Assembly: GCA_028691385.1 (NCBI GenBank)
Contig: JAQUZL010000013.1
Span: 1-24,187 of the forward strand
Direction of reading: 5' to 3'
Length of the DNA stretch: 24,187 bases
DNA from: Oscillospiraceae bacterium
GTDB taxonomy: Bacteria; Bacillota; Clostridia; Oscillospirales; Oscillospiraceae
The notes beneath the pieces are model-generated. The model worked only from the letters and a program-made list of their open reading frames with translations. It made no database searches and was not told the DNA's origin. Each line of letters begins with the position of its first letter. The first letter of the stretch is position 1. Below are positions 1-7,755 of this stretch, piece by piece. Both the position numbers and the translations under genes were made by a program.

Positions 1-19
1 GAAAAATTCCCCGGCGCAT
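1..19 (-). CDS. spoIIIAE: Stage III sporulation protein AE, first codons only (partial)
   Basis: Only the first six codons (MRRGIF) lie in the window; the gene runs off the left edge. An ATG at 19-17 sits just after the spoIIIAD stop (TAA at 24-22) and is preceded by a GGAGGA ribosome binding site about 6 bases upstream. The identity rests on position: in spore formers spoIIIAE follows spoIIIAC-spoIIIAD and encodes a polytopic membrane protein of the mother cell-forespore feeding channel. Nothing in the six residues is diagnostic by itself. Confidence 0.6.
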
Positions 20-21
20 GG

Positions 22-414
22 TTATCCTCCGTTCAGGCTTTTCAGTAGGTTCAAGACCGCTTCAAACAGCGGCAGCGCCACATAAAGCGCAGCTGCCGCG
101 CCGCACAGCTGCACAAACTTCCCAAGCGCGCTTTGACCGGCGTCGGCGCAGACGCCCGATGCAATCTCCGAAAGCAGACCGATCGCCACTGCCTTGATGA
201 GCGGCGACAGCACGGTTGATTGCAGCCCGGAGAGCGCCTGCAGCTCCCGCACAAACGCCAGAATCGGCTTTATAAAGGTCAGAACAAATGCGGCAAGCAC
301 GCAAATTCCCATTAGCGAAACGGAAACCGCAATGGTAGCTGCGTCTTTCTTTACAATGGTGGCCAGCAGCGCCGAAACGACTGCCACCGCGCAGGCTTTC
401 AACATGGTATCCAT
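22..414 (-). CDS. spoIIIAD: Stage III sporulation protein AD
   Basis: This is a 130-residue hydrophobic protein, the usual size for SpoIIIAD, a membrane component of the SpoIIIA-SpoIIQ channel (A-Q complex) that links mother cell and forespore during engulfment. Three or four membrane segments are visible: about residues 5-22, 27-55, 70-90 and 100-122. The ATG at 414 lies two bases after the spoIIIAC stop (TAG at 419-417), with no clear ribosome binding site, so translation is probably coupled to spoIIIAC. A second ATG at 405 is possible. It is followed within three bases by the presumed spoIIIAE start. Assignment is from family resemblance plus the AC-AD-AE order. Confidence 0.88.
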   Translation of the reverse strand: MDTMLKACAVAVVSALLATIVKKDAATIAVSVSLMGICVLAAFVLTFIKPILAFVRELQALSGLQSTVLSPLIKAVAIGLLSEIASGVCADAGQSALGKFVQLCGAAAALYVALPLFEAVLNLLKSLNGG

Positions 415-416
415 GG

Positions 417-611
417 CTAAAAATTAAACAGCGTCTTAACAAGGTCAAACAGCTCTGCAATTTTCTGCACCACAATCATCAGCACCACCACAAGACCTGC
501 CAGTGTTGTCATGGTTGCCTGCTCGTCCCGCCCGGAGCGCGTCAACACTTGATTGAGCACGGAAACCAGTATTCCAACCGCCGCAATTTTGAAAATCAAA
601 TCCACATCCAT
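417..611 (-). CDS. spoIIIAC: Stage III sporulation protein AC
   Basis: This small membrane protein of 64 residues matches the SpoIIIAC family in size. It has two hydrophobic helices (about residues 4-22 and 34-55) joined by a polar stretch, SGRDEQAT. SpoIIIAC is a membrane part of the mother-cell side of the sporulation feeding channel. The start at 611 (MDVDLIF) is chosen because CGGAGG lies 6 bases upstream; an upstream in-frame start at 641 would add a basic decapeptide and lacks a site. It is the first gene of a spoIIIAC-AD-AE unit, not a continuation of spoIIIAA-AB, which lie more than 6.5 kb away. A SigE-like promoter precedes it. Confidence 0.9.
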   Translation of the reverse strand: MDVDLIFKIAAVGILVSVLNQVLTRSGRDEQATMTTLAGLVVVLMIVVQKIAELFDLVKTLFNF

Positions 612-655
612 GGCGCGCCTCCGTCTTTTCTGCTTGTACACATTTGGGATGCTTC

Positions 656-684
656 AATCTATGCGCTGCGGCGCGGGAGTATGA
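656..684 (-). promoter_or_regulatory. SigE-like promoter of spoIIIAC-AD-AE
   Basis: Read on the minus strand, a -35-like TCATACT (684-678), a 14-base spacer and a -10-like CATAGATT (663-656) closely fit the Bacillus SigE consensus (KMATATT, N14-15, CATACAMT). The predicted start near 648 leaves a leader of about 37 bases ending in the spoIIIAC ribosome binding site. The match was made by eye. The element lies between the redox-operon terminator and spoIIIAC, exactly where a separated spoIIIAC would need its own promoter. Confidence 0.62.
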
Positions 685-712
685 CCGCTCGTCCACATTT
701 CGGAAAATACGC

Positions 713-747
713 AAAAAACAGCAGGCAGCCAATCGGCTGCCTGCTGT
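713..747 (-). terminator. Terminator of the polyferredoxin-nifJ-gltD-like operon
   Basis: A perfect 13-bp stem (718-730 with 735-747, arms ACAGCAGGCAGCC and its complement) with loop AATC is followed on the minus strand by six T residues (718-713). It lies just past the flavoprotein stop codon (758) and ahead of the spoIIIAC promoter, so it insulates the sporulation genes from the redox operon. Confidence 0.92.
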
Positions 748-757
748 AATATGTTTT

Positions 758-2131
758 TTACTTTTTGGACAAATACTGATGAATTCCCGCAGCGGCGCGC
801 TTGCCTGCGCCCATTGCGGCAACCACAGTTGCCGGGCCTGTCACCGCATCGCCGCCGGCGAACACGCCGGGACGGCTGGTTGCGCCGCAGTCATCCACGT
901 CGATTCCGCCGCGCTTTCCGGTACTGACGCCCTCGGTATTGGCGGTAATATCGTCGCTGAAGCTGGTACCGATGGACAGTACGACCGTATCTGCCGGAAT
1001 GACAAATTCAGAGCCGCTGATCTCCACCGGACGGCGGCGGCCGGATTCGTCAGGCTCGCCCAGCGCCATCTGCACGCACTTGACTCCGGTCAGCTTGCCA
1101 TTTTCACCAATAAACGCCACAGGGTTTGTGAGCAGGCGGAACGCAATGTCCTCTTCCTGCGCATGGTGAATTTCTTCCAAACGTGCCGGGCTTTCGGCCA
1201 GTGTACGGCGATAGACGATCGTTACCTCTGCGCCCATACGCCGCGCGCAGCGCGCTGCGTCGATGGCCACGTTGCCGCAGCCCACAATCACCGCGCGTTT
1301 GCACTGCCGATACGCTGACGGCAGTTCGTCGCGGTTCAAATTGATCTGGGTCAGATAATCGTTGGCATTGTAAACGCCGGACAGTTCTTCGCCGGGAATG
1401 TGCATTTCCATCGGCACTTCCGCGCCGTTGCCCACAAAAACAGCCGCAAAGCCGTCTGCAAACAGGCTGTCCACTGTACGACCGGCATCTACACCGGCAC
1501 CGGTCACAAGCTCCACGCCTTCCGCGCGCAAGGCGCTGATCTCGCGATCAACAACCTCGTTGGGCAGGCAAAATTCCGGAATACCATAGCAGAGAATGCC
1601 GCCGGCAACCTGCATCCGCTCGAAAATGGTCACGGCATAGCCAAGCTTCGCCAAATCACCCGCGCAGGCGATGCCGGCAGGGCCAGAACCAATCACAGCC
1701 ACGCGCTTGCCGCTCGGCTTCGCCGCAATCTCGGTGGTCGCAGCGCAATGCGCCGCATGATAGTCCGCCACAAACCGCTCCAAGCGGCCAATGCCGACGG
1801 CCTCGCCATTTTCGGCGTGGACGCATTGCTGCTCGCACTGAATTTCCTGCGCGCACACGCGGCCGCAAACTGCCGGTAAACAGCTGACAATCGAAATTTC
1901 TTCGTAAGCGCCCTCAAAATCGCCTTCTGCCACCTTTGCAATAAAGGCCGGAATGTGCATCCCGACCGGGCAGCCGGTCGTGCAGGGCTTTTTGCGGCAA
2001 TTCAGGCACCGCATGGCCTCGCGGATGGCGTCTGCCTGGGTAAAACCCAGTGCAACTTCACCGAAGTTGCTGCAGCGAACAGCAGAATCCTGCTGGGGCA
2101 TCTCATTGCGTTCTCTGGTCAAATTGATCAT
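758..2131 (-). CDS. GltD/NfnB-type NAD(P)-linked FAD and Fe-S oxidoreductase
   Basis: This 457-residue protein belongs to the family of the glutamate synthase small subunit and NfnB (large subunit of the electron-bifurcating NADH-dependent ferredoxin:NADP reductase). The N-terminus carries two cysteine clusters for [4Fe-4S] centres (CLNCRKKPCTTGCP near residue 42; CGRVCAQEIQCEQQC near 88). An FAD-binding Rossmann motif (VIGSGPAGIACAG, near 146), an NAD(P)-binding motif (VIVGCGNVAIDAAR, near 285) and a second FAD motif near the end (FAGGDAVTGPATVVAAMGAG) follow. The start has AAGGAG upstream, 6 bases after the nifJ stop. No glutamate synthase large subunit and no NfnA gene are nearby, so gltD or nfnB naming would be unsafe. 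Operon context suggests electron exchange between NADPH and ferredoxin. Confidence 0.88.
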   Translation of the reverse strand: MINLTRERNEMPQQDSAVRCSNFGEVALGFTQADAIREAMRCLNCRKKPCTTGCPVGMHIPAFIAKVAEGDFEGAYEEISIVSCLPAVCGRVCAQEIQCEQQCVHAENGEAVGIGRLERFVADYHAAHCAATTEIAAKPSGKRVAVIGSGPAGIACAGDLAKLGYAVTIFERMQVAGGILCYGIPEFCLPNEVVDREISALRAEGVELVTGAGVDAGRTVDSLFADGFAAVFVGNGAEVPMEMHIPGEELSGVYNANDYLTQINLNRDELPSAYRQCKRAVIVGCGNVAIDAARCARRMGAEVTIVYRRTLAESPARLEEIHHAQEEDIAFRLLTNPVAFIGENGKLTGVKCVQMALGEPDESGRRRPVEISGSEFVIPADTVVLSIGTSFSDDITANTEGVSTGKRGGIDVDDCGATSRPGVFAGGDAVTGPATVVAAMGAGKRAAAGIHQYLSKK

Positions 2132-2137
2132 TTCAGC

Positions 2138-5100
2138 TCACTCCTTCGGCTCAAGGCTGGCCTGACGGCCCAGCAGTTCATCGTATCTTCCCAGTGCGTG
2201 GTGCTCCGCTTCGTCAAACAGCTTTTCTGCGCGCTGCGGATTTTTCAAAACCAGGGAAGAATAGCGAACCTCGCCCTTCAGGAATTCGCCATATTTTTCA
2301 TTGGGCTTTGCACTGTCGACCTGCAGCGGATTCTCGCCGGCAAGCGTCTTACGCGGATCAAAGCGCAGCAGATTCCAATAGCCTGCGCGAACGGCTCTCT
2401 TCATTTCCGGCATCGCGCGGTTCATACCGGCCTTAATGCCGTGGTTGATGCACGGTGCATAGCAGATGATGAGCGACGGGCCGTCATAGCTTTCGGCCTC
2501 CACAATCGCCTTGAGCGCCTGCGCCGGATTTGCGCCCATGGCGATCTGCGCCACATAGACATAGCCATAGGTCATGGCAATCTGTGCCAGATCCTTCTTG
2601 CCAACCACCTTGCCATTGGAAGCAAACTGTGCAACCGCGCCTGTCGGCGTGGATTTGGAGGACTGCCCGCCGGTGTTGGAGTAAACCTCGGTATCAAAGA
2701 CCAGGACGTTGACATTTTCGCGGGAAGCCAGCACATGATCCAAGCCGCCGTAGCCAATGTCATAAGCCCAGCCGTCGCCGCCGAAAATCCACATGGACGG
2801 CTTGCCGATGAGATCCGCATTGGCCGCAACATAGGCTGCGTCCGTCTGCGCCGGATGGCGCTTGCAGATGCGCAGCAGCTTTGCACCGGCCGTTTCGGCC
2901 TCGGCAGTGTCCATCTTGGCAAGCCACTCGTTCGCAGCCGCAGCATAATCCTTCTGCGCGGCAAGGCGCTCAACGGCCATCTTCAGCTCTGCGCGGCGCG
3001 TCCGCATGGAAATCGCCATGCCGTAGCCAAACTCGGCATTGTCCTCAAACAGGGAGTTTGCCCAGGCCGGACCGTTGCCGTTTTCATCCACTGTGTAAGG
3101 CGTGATGGGCGCGCTGCAGCCCCAAATGGAGGAACAGCCGGTGGCGTTGGCGATGATGGCGCGCTTACCGAAGAGCTGGGTCACCAGCTTTGCATACGGC
3201 GTTTCTCCGCAGCCCGGGCATGCGCCGGAATATTCCAGATACGGACGCAGAAACTGCGACTGCTTGACATTCTCGTCGCCGCCCTGGTTCTCATGGTTCT
3301 CCAGTGCCCAGTCAAAGACGCGCTGCTCCTGCTCCATGCAGGTTTCTGCGCGCACCATCTGGATGGCCTTGTTGTGCGCCGGGCACATCTCCTCGCAGGA
3401 GCCGCAGCCGGTGCAGTCCGCGGCGGAAATCGCCATCAGGAACTTTTTGCCCGGCTGTCCCTTCATGTCGGCCGTTTCCGCACCGGAGGCCGCTGCGGCC
3501 TTCTCGCTGAGCGTGAACGGGCGGATGACGCCGTGCGGGCAGACAATAGAGCACCAGTTGCACTGGATGCAGCTTTCTGCCGTCCAGGCCGGCACTTCAA
3601 CCGCAATGCCGCGCTTTTCAAAGGCAGAGGTGCCGGACGGCAGCTGGCCGTTCACGGTCTTGAGGAACTTGGAAACCGGCAGGAAATCGCCCTCCAGGCG
3701 GTTGACCGGCTCGACAATGTCACGAACGAATTCCTCCTGCTCCTTGTTGAGCGCTTTATGTGCGACAACTGCCACCGCTTCCTCTTCAGCACTTGCCCAA
3801 GAAGCCGGAACGCTGACCAGCTTTGCGCTGTCAAGGCCGGCATGGATGGCGTCAATGTTCATTTTGACGATGTTTTCACCCTTTTTGCCATAGTCCTTGC
3901 GCACGCCGTCCTCCATGTACTGCACCGCATCCTCAATGGGAATGATCTTGGTGAGCGCAAAGTAGGCGGACTGAATGATGGTGTTGATTCTGCCCTTCAA
4001 GCCGATCCGGCGGGCAATATCAACGGCGTTACAGGTATAAAATTGAATGTGATTCTGCGCAATCTGACGCTTCATTTTTCCGGGCAGGCGCACTTCCAGT
4101 TCCGCGTCATCCCACGCGCAGTTCAGCAGAAAAATACCGCCGGGCTTCACATCGCGCACCATGTCGTACTTGCCGATATAAGCCGGATTGCCGCAGGCCA
4201 CAAAGTCAGCCGCGCTGACATAGTAAGCGGAGCGAATTTCCTTGTCGCTGAAGCGCATATGGCTGATGGTCAGGCCGCCGGACTTCTTGGAGTCATACTG
4301 GAAATAAGCCTGCACATATTTGCTCGTGTGGTCACCAATGATTTTGATGGTATTCTTGCCCGCGCCAACAAGGCCGTCAGAGCCGATACCCCAGAACTTG
4401 ACTGCGGCAATGGAAGCGTCTCTGGGCACGCTCAAGCGTTTGGTCACCAGCGACAGATGGGTCACGTCATCGTCAATACCGACGGTAAAGTGATCCTTCG
4501 GCTGCGCGGATGCAAGATTTTCAAAGACTGCGTTCATATCGTCGCAGGTGGTATCCTTGGAGCTGAGGCCGTACCGGCCGCCGATGACCTTGACATTCGG
4601 GCGGCTGGACGCCACGGCAGACGCCACGTCCAAGAACAGCGGCTCACCGAGCGCGCCGGGTTCTTTGGTGCGGTCAAGCACGGAAATCCGCTGAACGGTT
4701 TCCGGCAGCTCCTGCATCATACGCGCGGCAGAGAACGGACGGTACAGGCGCACCATCAGCAGGCCGGTTTTATGACCGGTCGCGTTGAGATAGTCCACCG
4801 TTTCCTGAATTGCGCCGCAAATACTGCCCATGGCAACCACAACGTCGGTTGCATCCGGTGCGCCATAATAGTTGAACGGACGATAGTCAGTGCCGCACTT
4901 GGCATTGACCTGATCCATACAGTCGGCAACCACATCAACGAACCGGTCATAGATCAGGTTGCTGGCCTCGCGGTGCTGGAAATAGGTTTCCGGCGCTTCG
5001 GAAGAGCCACGCATCATCGGATGACCCGGCGTGTTTGCGCCGGCGCGGAACCGCGCCACAGCGTCCCAATCGGTCATCTCGGCAAGATCCTGATAGTCCC

Positions 5101-5653
5101 AGATCTGCAGCTTCTGAATTTCATGGCTGGTACGGAAGCCGTCGAAGAAATGAATCATCGGCAGGCCGCCCTTGATGGCGCTGAGATGTGCCACCGCAGC
5201 CAAATCCATGACCTCCTGCGGCGTGCCGGACGCCAGCAGCGGCATACCGGTCATGCGGCAGGCCATGACGTCGGAATGGTCGCCGAAAATGGAAAGTGCA
5301 TGGGTTGCGATGGTTCTTGCCGCAACGTGCAAAACGCCGGGCAGTCCCTCTGCCGCAATTTTGAAGAGGTTCGGAATCATCAGCAGCAGGCCTTGGGACG
5401 CCGTGAAGGTCGTCGTGTAAGCGCCGGCAATCAGCGAGCCGTGCAGCGCGCCGGCCGCGCCGCCCTCGGACTCCAGCTCCACCACATTGACTTCCTTGCC
5501 GAAAATGTTTTTTCTGCCTTGTGTTGCCCACTCATCCACGTGCTCCGCCATCGGCGACGACGGGGTGATCGGATAAATGGCTGTCACCTCAGAAAATGCG
5601 TAGGCTACATGCGCGGCAGCTGTATTGGCATCCATTGTCTTAAATTCTCTCAT
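2138..5653 (-). CDS. nifJ: Pyruvate:ferredoxin (flavodoxin) oxidoreductase
   Basis: This is a full-length single-chain PFOR of 1171 residues, the usual size. It oxidises pyruvate with CoA to acetyl-CoA and CO2, passing two electrons to ferredoxin or flavodoxin in the cytoplasm. Visible parts: the N-terminal pyruvate-binding domain (YPITPSSPMAEHVDEWA near residue 28); the bacterial-ferredoxin domain with two [4Fe-4S] motifs (CIQCNWCSIVCPHG from about C695, and CTGCGSCEEMCPAH); and the C-terminal thiamine diphosphate domain (ACPGCGETPYAK, then GDGWAYDIGYGG and SNTGGQSSKSTPTG). The ATG overlaps the TGA of the upstream polyferredoxin (ATGA) and is preceded by AAAGGAGG, so the two are coupled. Confidence 0.97.
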   Translation of the reverse strand: MREFKTMDANTAAAHVAYAFSEVTAIYPITPSSPMAEHVDEWATQGRKNIFGKEVNVVELESEGGAAGALHGSLIAGAYTTTFTASQGLLLMIPNLFKIAAEGLPGVLHVAARTIATHALSIFGDHSDVMACRMTGMPLLASGTPQEVMDLAAVAHLSAIKGGLPMIHFFDGFRTSHEIQKLQIWDYQDLAEMTDWDAVARFRAGANTPGHPMMRGSSEAPETYFQHREASNLIYDRFVDVVADCMDQVNAKCGTDYRPFNYYGAPDATDVVVAMGSICGAIQETVDYLNATGHKTGLLMVRLYRPFSAARMMQELPETVQRISVLDRTKEPGALGEPLFLDVASAVASSRPNVKVIGGRYGLSSKDTTCDDMNAVFENLASAQPKDHFTVGIDDDVTHLSLVTKRLSVPRDASIAAVKFWGIGSDGLVGAGKNTIKIIGDHTSKYVQAYFQYDSKKSGGLTISHMRFSDKEIRSAYYVSAADFVACGNPAYIGKYDMVRDVKPGGIFLLNCAWDDAELEVRLPGKMKRQIAQNHIQFYTCNAVDIARRIGLKGRINTIIQSAYFALTKIIPIEDAVQYMEDGVRKDYGKKGENIVKMNIDAIHAGLDSAKLVSVPASWASAEEEAVAVVAHKALNKEQEEFVRDIVEPVNRLEGDFLPVSKFLKTVNGQLPSGTSAFEKRGIAVEVPAWTAESCIQCNWCSIVCPHGVIRPFTLSEKAAAASGAETADMKGQPGKKFLMAISAADCTGCGSCEEMCPAHNKAIQMVRAETCMEQEQRVFDWALENHENQGGDENVKQSQFLRPYLEYSGACPGCGETPYAKLVTQLFGKRAIIANATGCSSIWGCSAPITPYTVDENGNGPAWANSLFEDNAEFGYGMAISMRTRRAELKMAVERLAAQKDYAAAANEWLAKMDTAEAETAGAKLLRICKRHPAQTDAAYVAANADLIGKPSMWIFGGDGWAYDIGYGGLDHVLASRENVNVLVFDTEVYSNTGGQSSKSTPTGAVAQFASNGKVVGKKDLAQIAMTYGYVYVAQIAMGANPAQALKAIVEAESYDGPSLIICYAPCINHGIKAGMNRAMPEMKRAVRAGYWNLLRFDPRKTLAGENPLQVDSAKPNEKYGEFLKGEVRYSSLVLKNPQRAEKLFDEAEHHALGRYDELLGRQASLEPKE

Positions 5654-6927
5654 TGCTCAGCGCCTCCTTTGTTTGCAGCAGCCATGGAACGAACCTGCAG
5701 GTAATTGTATTCCGGAATCACTCTGCCGGAAATGATATTGTTGGGACAGACGTAGCTGCAAATCTGGCAGTCTTCACAGCTCTCCGCCTTGATGACCGCG
5801 CGGCCGTTTTCCAGATGAATCAGGCCGTCCGGACAGTTGGAAACGCAGTCGCCGCATCCAATGCAGCCAACCTGGCAAAGCATCTTTCGCACTTCCGGCG
5901 CGTCGCTCGATGCGCACGGCACAAGTTTTGCGCCCTTGTAAGGGACGATGACCGGCAGATTCATCGGGCAGGCTCTGACGCAGTCGCCGCAGCCGACACA
6001 TTTGTCCGGATCAACCTTTGCCGTTCCATCCACCATTTCCAGTGCACCGTAGCGGCACACCAGCGTGCAATCGCCAAACCCTGCACAGCCATAATGGCAG
6101 ATTCCGTCCGGCTGGTTGGCCGCTGCTTCCTTGCAGGACACTGCGCCGGAGTACACGTAAGCCTTGTTGTTCTCAGCGCCGCCCCGGCACTGCACGAACG
6201 CTACGGTACCCTTCAGCTTGGTGAGATCGTGGTAGGTATCCACGATGATCTTTTTCTGGCACACGACCGTGCAAGCGTCGCAGCCGACACACTTCTCGTA
6301 GTCAATGCTTGCGCAGTCGTCTGTAACCGTGATTGCGCCCCGCGGACATGCATCTGCGCAGTCCCCGCAGCCGATGCAGCCATAGCCGCACATCGGAAGA
6401 ACAACCTCTTCTTTATCGTGGTTGGAACACGGGATAAAGTTGGACGCGTCATCCGGTACCATGTGAATCAGATTCTGCGGGCACACGCCCTCGCACGCAC
6501 CGCAGCCGTTGCATTTGGCGTCGTCAATTACAATTTTTCCTTCTACCAGCTTCATTGCACCAAAGGTACAGGCCGCCACGCAGGAACCGACGCCCACGCA
6601 GCCATAAGTACACGCGCCGGCTTCAAATCCGGATTTTACAGCTGCTTCGCAGCTTTCCATCTCAGAAAATTGGCCGTGACCGGCTGCGCAGCCGGCGCAT
6701 TTCACAAACGCCTTTTGATGTTTGGCCGATTCCAACGGCCGCCCAGTCAGTTTTGCGATCTCTGCAATCGCAGCGTCGTTGCACGCAGGGCACAGATTAA
6801 CAGCCGCCCCCCCTGCAATCGCAGCCGCGCATTCGGCGCACGACGGGAAACCGCACCCGCCACGACCGGCGCAGTCGGTTCCGGGCAGAAATTTACGGAT
6901 AGACTGTGCAGATTCTTTTTTTGCCAT
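5650..6927 (-). CDS. RnfB-like polyferredoxin with an internal tandem duplication
   Basis: This is a soluble 425-residue, extremely cysteine-rich protein. Residues 19-49 match the RnfB-type Fe-S domain (CAGRGGCGFPSCAECAAA then CPAC). Two homologous halves follow, about residues 75-233 and 245-405. Each carries a CxYGCxGxGxC block and three ferredoxin motifs: CNGCGACEGVCP, CIGCGDCADACP and CVGCDACTVVC in the first; CVGCGDCVRACP, CIGCGDCVSNCP and CEDCQICSYVCP in the second. No membrane anchor is visible, unlike classical RnfB. The start at 6927 is chosen because AGAAGGGTG lies about 10 bases upstream; earlier starts at 6951 and 7047 have no site. First gene of the operon and overlapping nifJ by 4 bases, it is presumably an electron acceptor or relay for PFOR (inference). 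Confidence 0.87.
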   Translation of the reverse strand: MAKKESAQSIRKFLPGTDCAGRGGCGFPSCAECAAAIAGGAAVNLCPACNDAAIAEIAKLTGRPLESAKHQKAFVKCAGCAAGHGQFSEMESCEAAVKSGFEAGACTYGCVGVGSCVAACTFGAMKLVEGKIVIDDAKCNGCGACEGVCPQNLIHMVPDDASNFIPCSNHDKEEVVLPMCGYGCIGCGDCADACPRGAITVTDDCASIDYEKCVGCDACTVVCQKKIIVDTYHDLTKLKGTVAFVQCRGGAENNKAYVYSGAVSCKEAAANQPDGICHYGCAGFGDCTLVCRYGALEMVDGTAKVDPDKCVGCGDCVRACPMNLPVIVPYKGAKLVPCASSDAPEVRKMLCQVGCIGCGDCVSNCPDGLIHLENGRAVIKAESCEDCQICSYVCPNNIISGRVIPEYNYLQVRSMAAANKGGAEQ

Positions 6928-6981
6928 GAAAGCATCACACCCTTCTGTCATATTGCTTTTCTTTAGTCGATATTGACAATC

Positions 6982-7010
6982 ATTATACAAGTTATAACCG
7001 CATTTTTCAA
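6982..7010 (-). promoter_or_regulatory. SigA promoter of the polyferredoxin-nifJ operon
   Basis: On the minus strand TTGAAA (7010-7005), a 17-base spacer and a perfect TATAAT (6987-6982) form a near-consensus vegetative promoter. It gives a leader of roughly 48 bases before the polyferredoxin ATG at 6927. The flanking DNA is AT-rich, as is usual for strong promoters. No clear repressor site was recognised. Confidence 0.85.
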
Positions 7011-7118
7011 TGAATTTTACTAAATTAGTGGGTAAGCATATGTACAAAAAATATGGTAAATATCAAAACATTTTCACAAAAAATCAGTTGAAAAAAGGAA
7101 TTTCCTGTCAGAATGTAT

Positions 7119-7152
7119 AAAAAACGGCGAAGAGTTTTGTCACTCTTCGCCG
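7119..7152 (-). terminator. Terminator after spoIIIAB
   Basis: An 11-bp stem (CGGCGAAGAGT at 7125-7135 with ACTCTTCGCCG at 7142-7152) and a 6-base loop are followed on the minus strand by TTTTTTATAC. It lies 90 bases past the spoIIIAB stop and shows that spoIIIAA-AB form a closed transcription unit rather than reading into spoIIIAC. Confidence 0.9.
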
Positions 7153-7242
7153 AAAGCAATCCCCACCTGCCATCTCTTGTCATCAGCGCGCCAAAACGCC
7201 GCAGCTGGAACGATCCGCGCAAAAATAACCATTGTGTCATGA

Positions 7243-7755
7243 TTAGATCAGGATCACCAGCACCGCGCCGCTGGCGCAAAGGCTCAGGATCGCCGTGGTG
7301 CGTCTTGCCGCTTTTTGCTCGCATTGCAGCTGCGTGCATCGCTCGTGCAGTTGCGCAGTGAGCAGCTGCAGCGTCTTTGTTTGCTCCGCAAAATCCACCT
7401 GACCCAGCGTATCGGCAAATTCCAATAGAATTGCCGCCGCTTCCCCATCGAGCGCAAGCTGCGGATTGTCCTGCATGGCGCGCAGCATCGCAATTTTCGC
7501 TGTGCAGTATGCGTCGTCCCGCCTGAATTCTGCCGCCGACGCAAACAGATTGCCCGCCGCGCCGCCTGCCGATGCGCCAATCTGATACAGCTTCTCCGCG
7601 CCGTCACGGCGCAGCAGCAGCGCGCCCTGCATGGATCTGGCTGTCACCGCAAACGACCGCAGCGCCGCGCAGCGCTTCCGACTGTTGAAAATCCCACGCG
7701 CGCCGGGCATCCCCGCCGCCGCGCATAGCATGACTGTTCCAAGCAGATGTAGCAT
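7243..7755 (-). CDS. spoIIIAB: Stage III sporulation protein AB
   Basis: This 170-residue protein has the SpoIIIAB layout: an N-terminal hydrophobic segment (MLHLLGTVMLCAAAG), a helical cytoplasmic body resembling GspF-like secretion proteins, and a C-terminal membrane helix (TTAILSLCASGAVLVILI). It is a membrane component of the mother cell-forespore channel and a likely partner of the SpoIIIAA ATPase. The ATG at 7755 is chosen because GGAGAAGGA lies 8 bases upstream; a TTG at 7761 lacks spacing support. Its first 152 bases overlap the 3' end of spoIIIAA in another frame, and a terminator follows. Confidence 0.87.
   Translation of the reverse strand: MLHLLGTVMLCAAAGMPGARGIFNSRKRCAALRSFAVTARSMQGALLLRRDGAEKLYQIGASAGGAAGNLFASAAEFRRDDAYCTAKIAMLRAMQDNPQLALDGEAAAILLEFADTLGQVDFAEQTKTLQLLTAQLHERCTQLQCEQKAARRTTAILSLCASGAVLVILI

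Noticed and set aside
1955..5704. A 1249-codon open frame on the plus strand opposite nifJ
   Set aside because: It is the antisense shadow of nifJ, whose minus-strand product has full PFOR motifs. The plus-strand translation lacks recognisable domains, a result of GC-rich codon bias.
5653..6966. A 437-codon plus-strand open frame opposite the polyferredoxin gene
   Set aside because: The minus strand encodes ordered ferredoxin motifs; the plus frame has none and is antisense.
7055..7075. TTTTGTGAAAATG upstream of the polyferredoxin promoter as a Rex (NADH-sensing) site
   Set aside because: Only one half-site resembles the Rex consensus; the second half TTCACAA is absent, and the position is far upstream of the -35 box.
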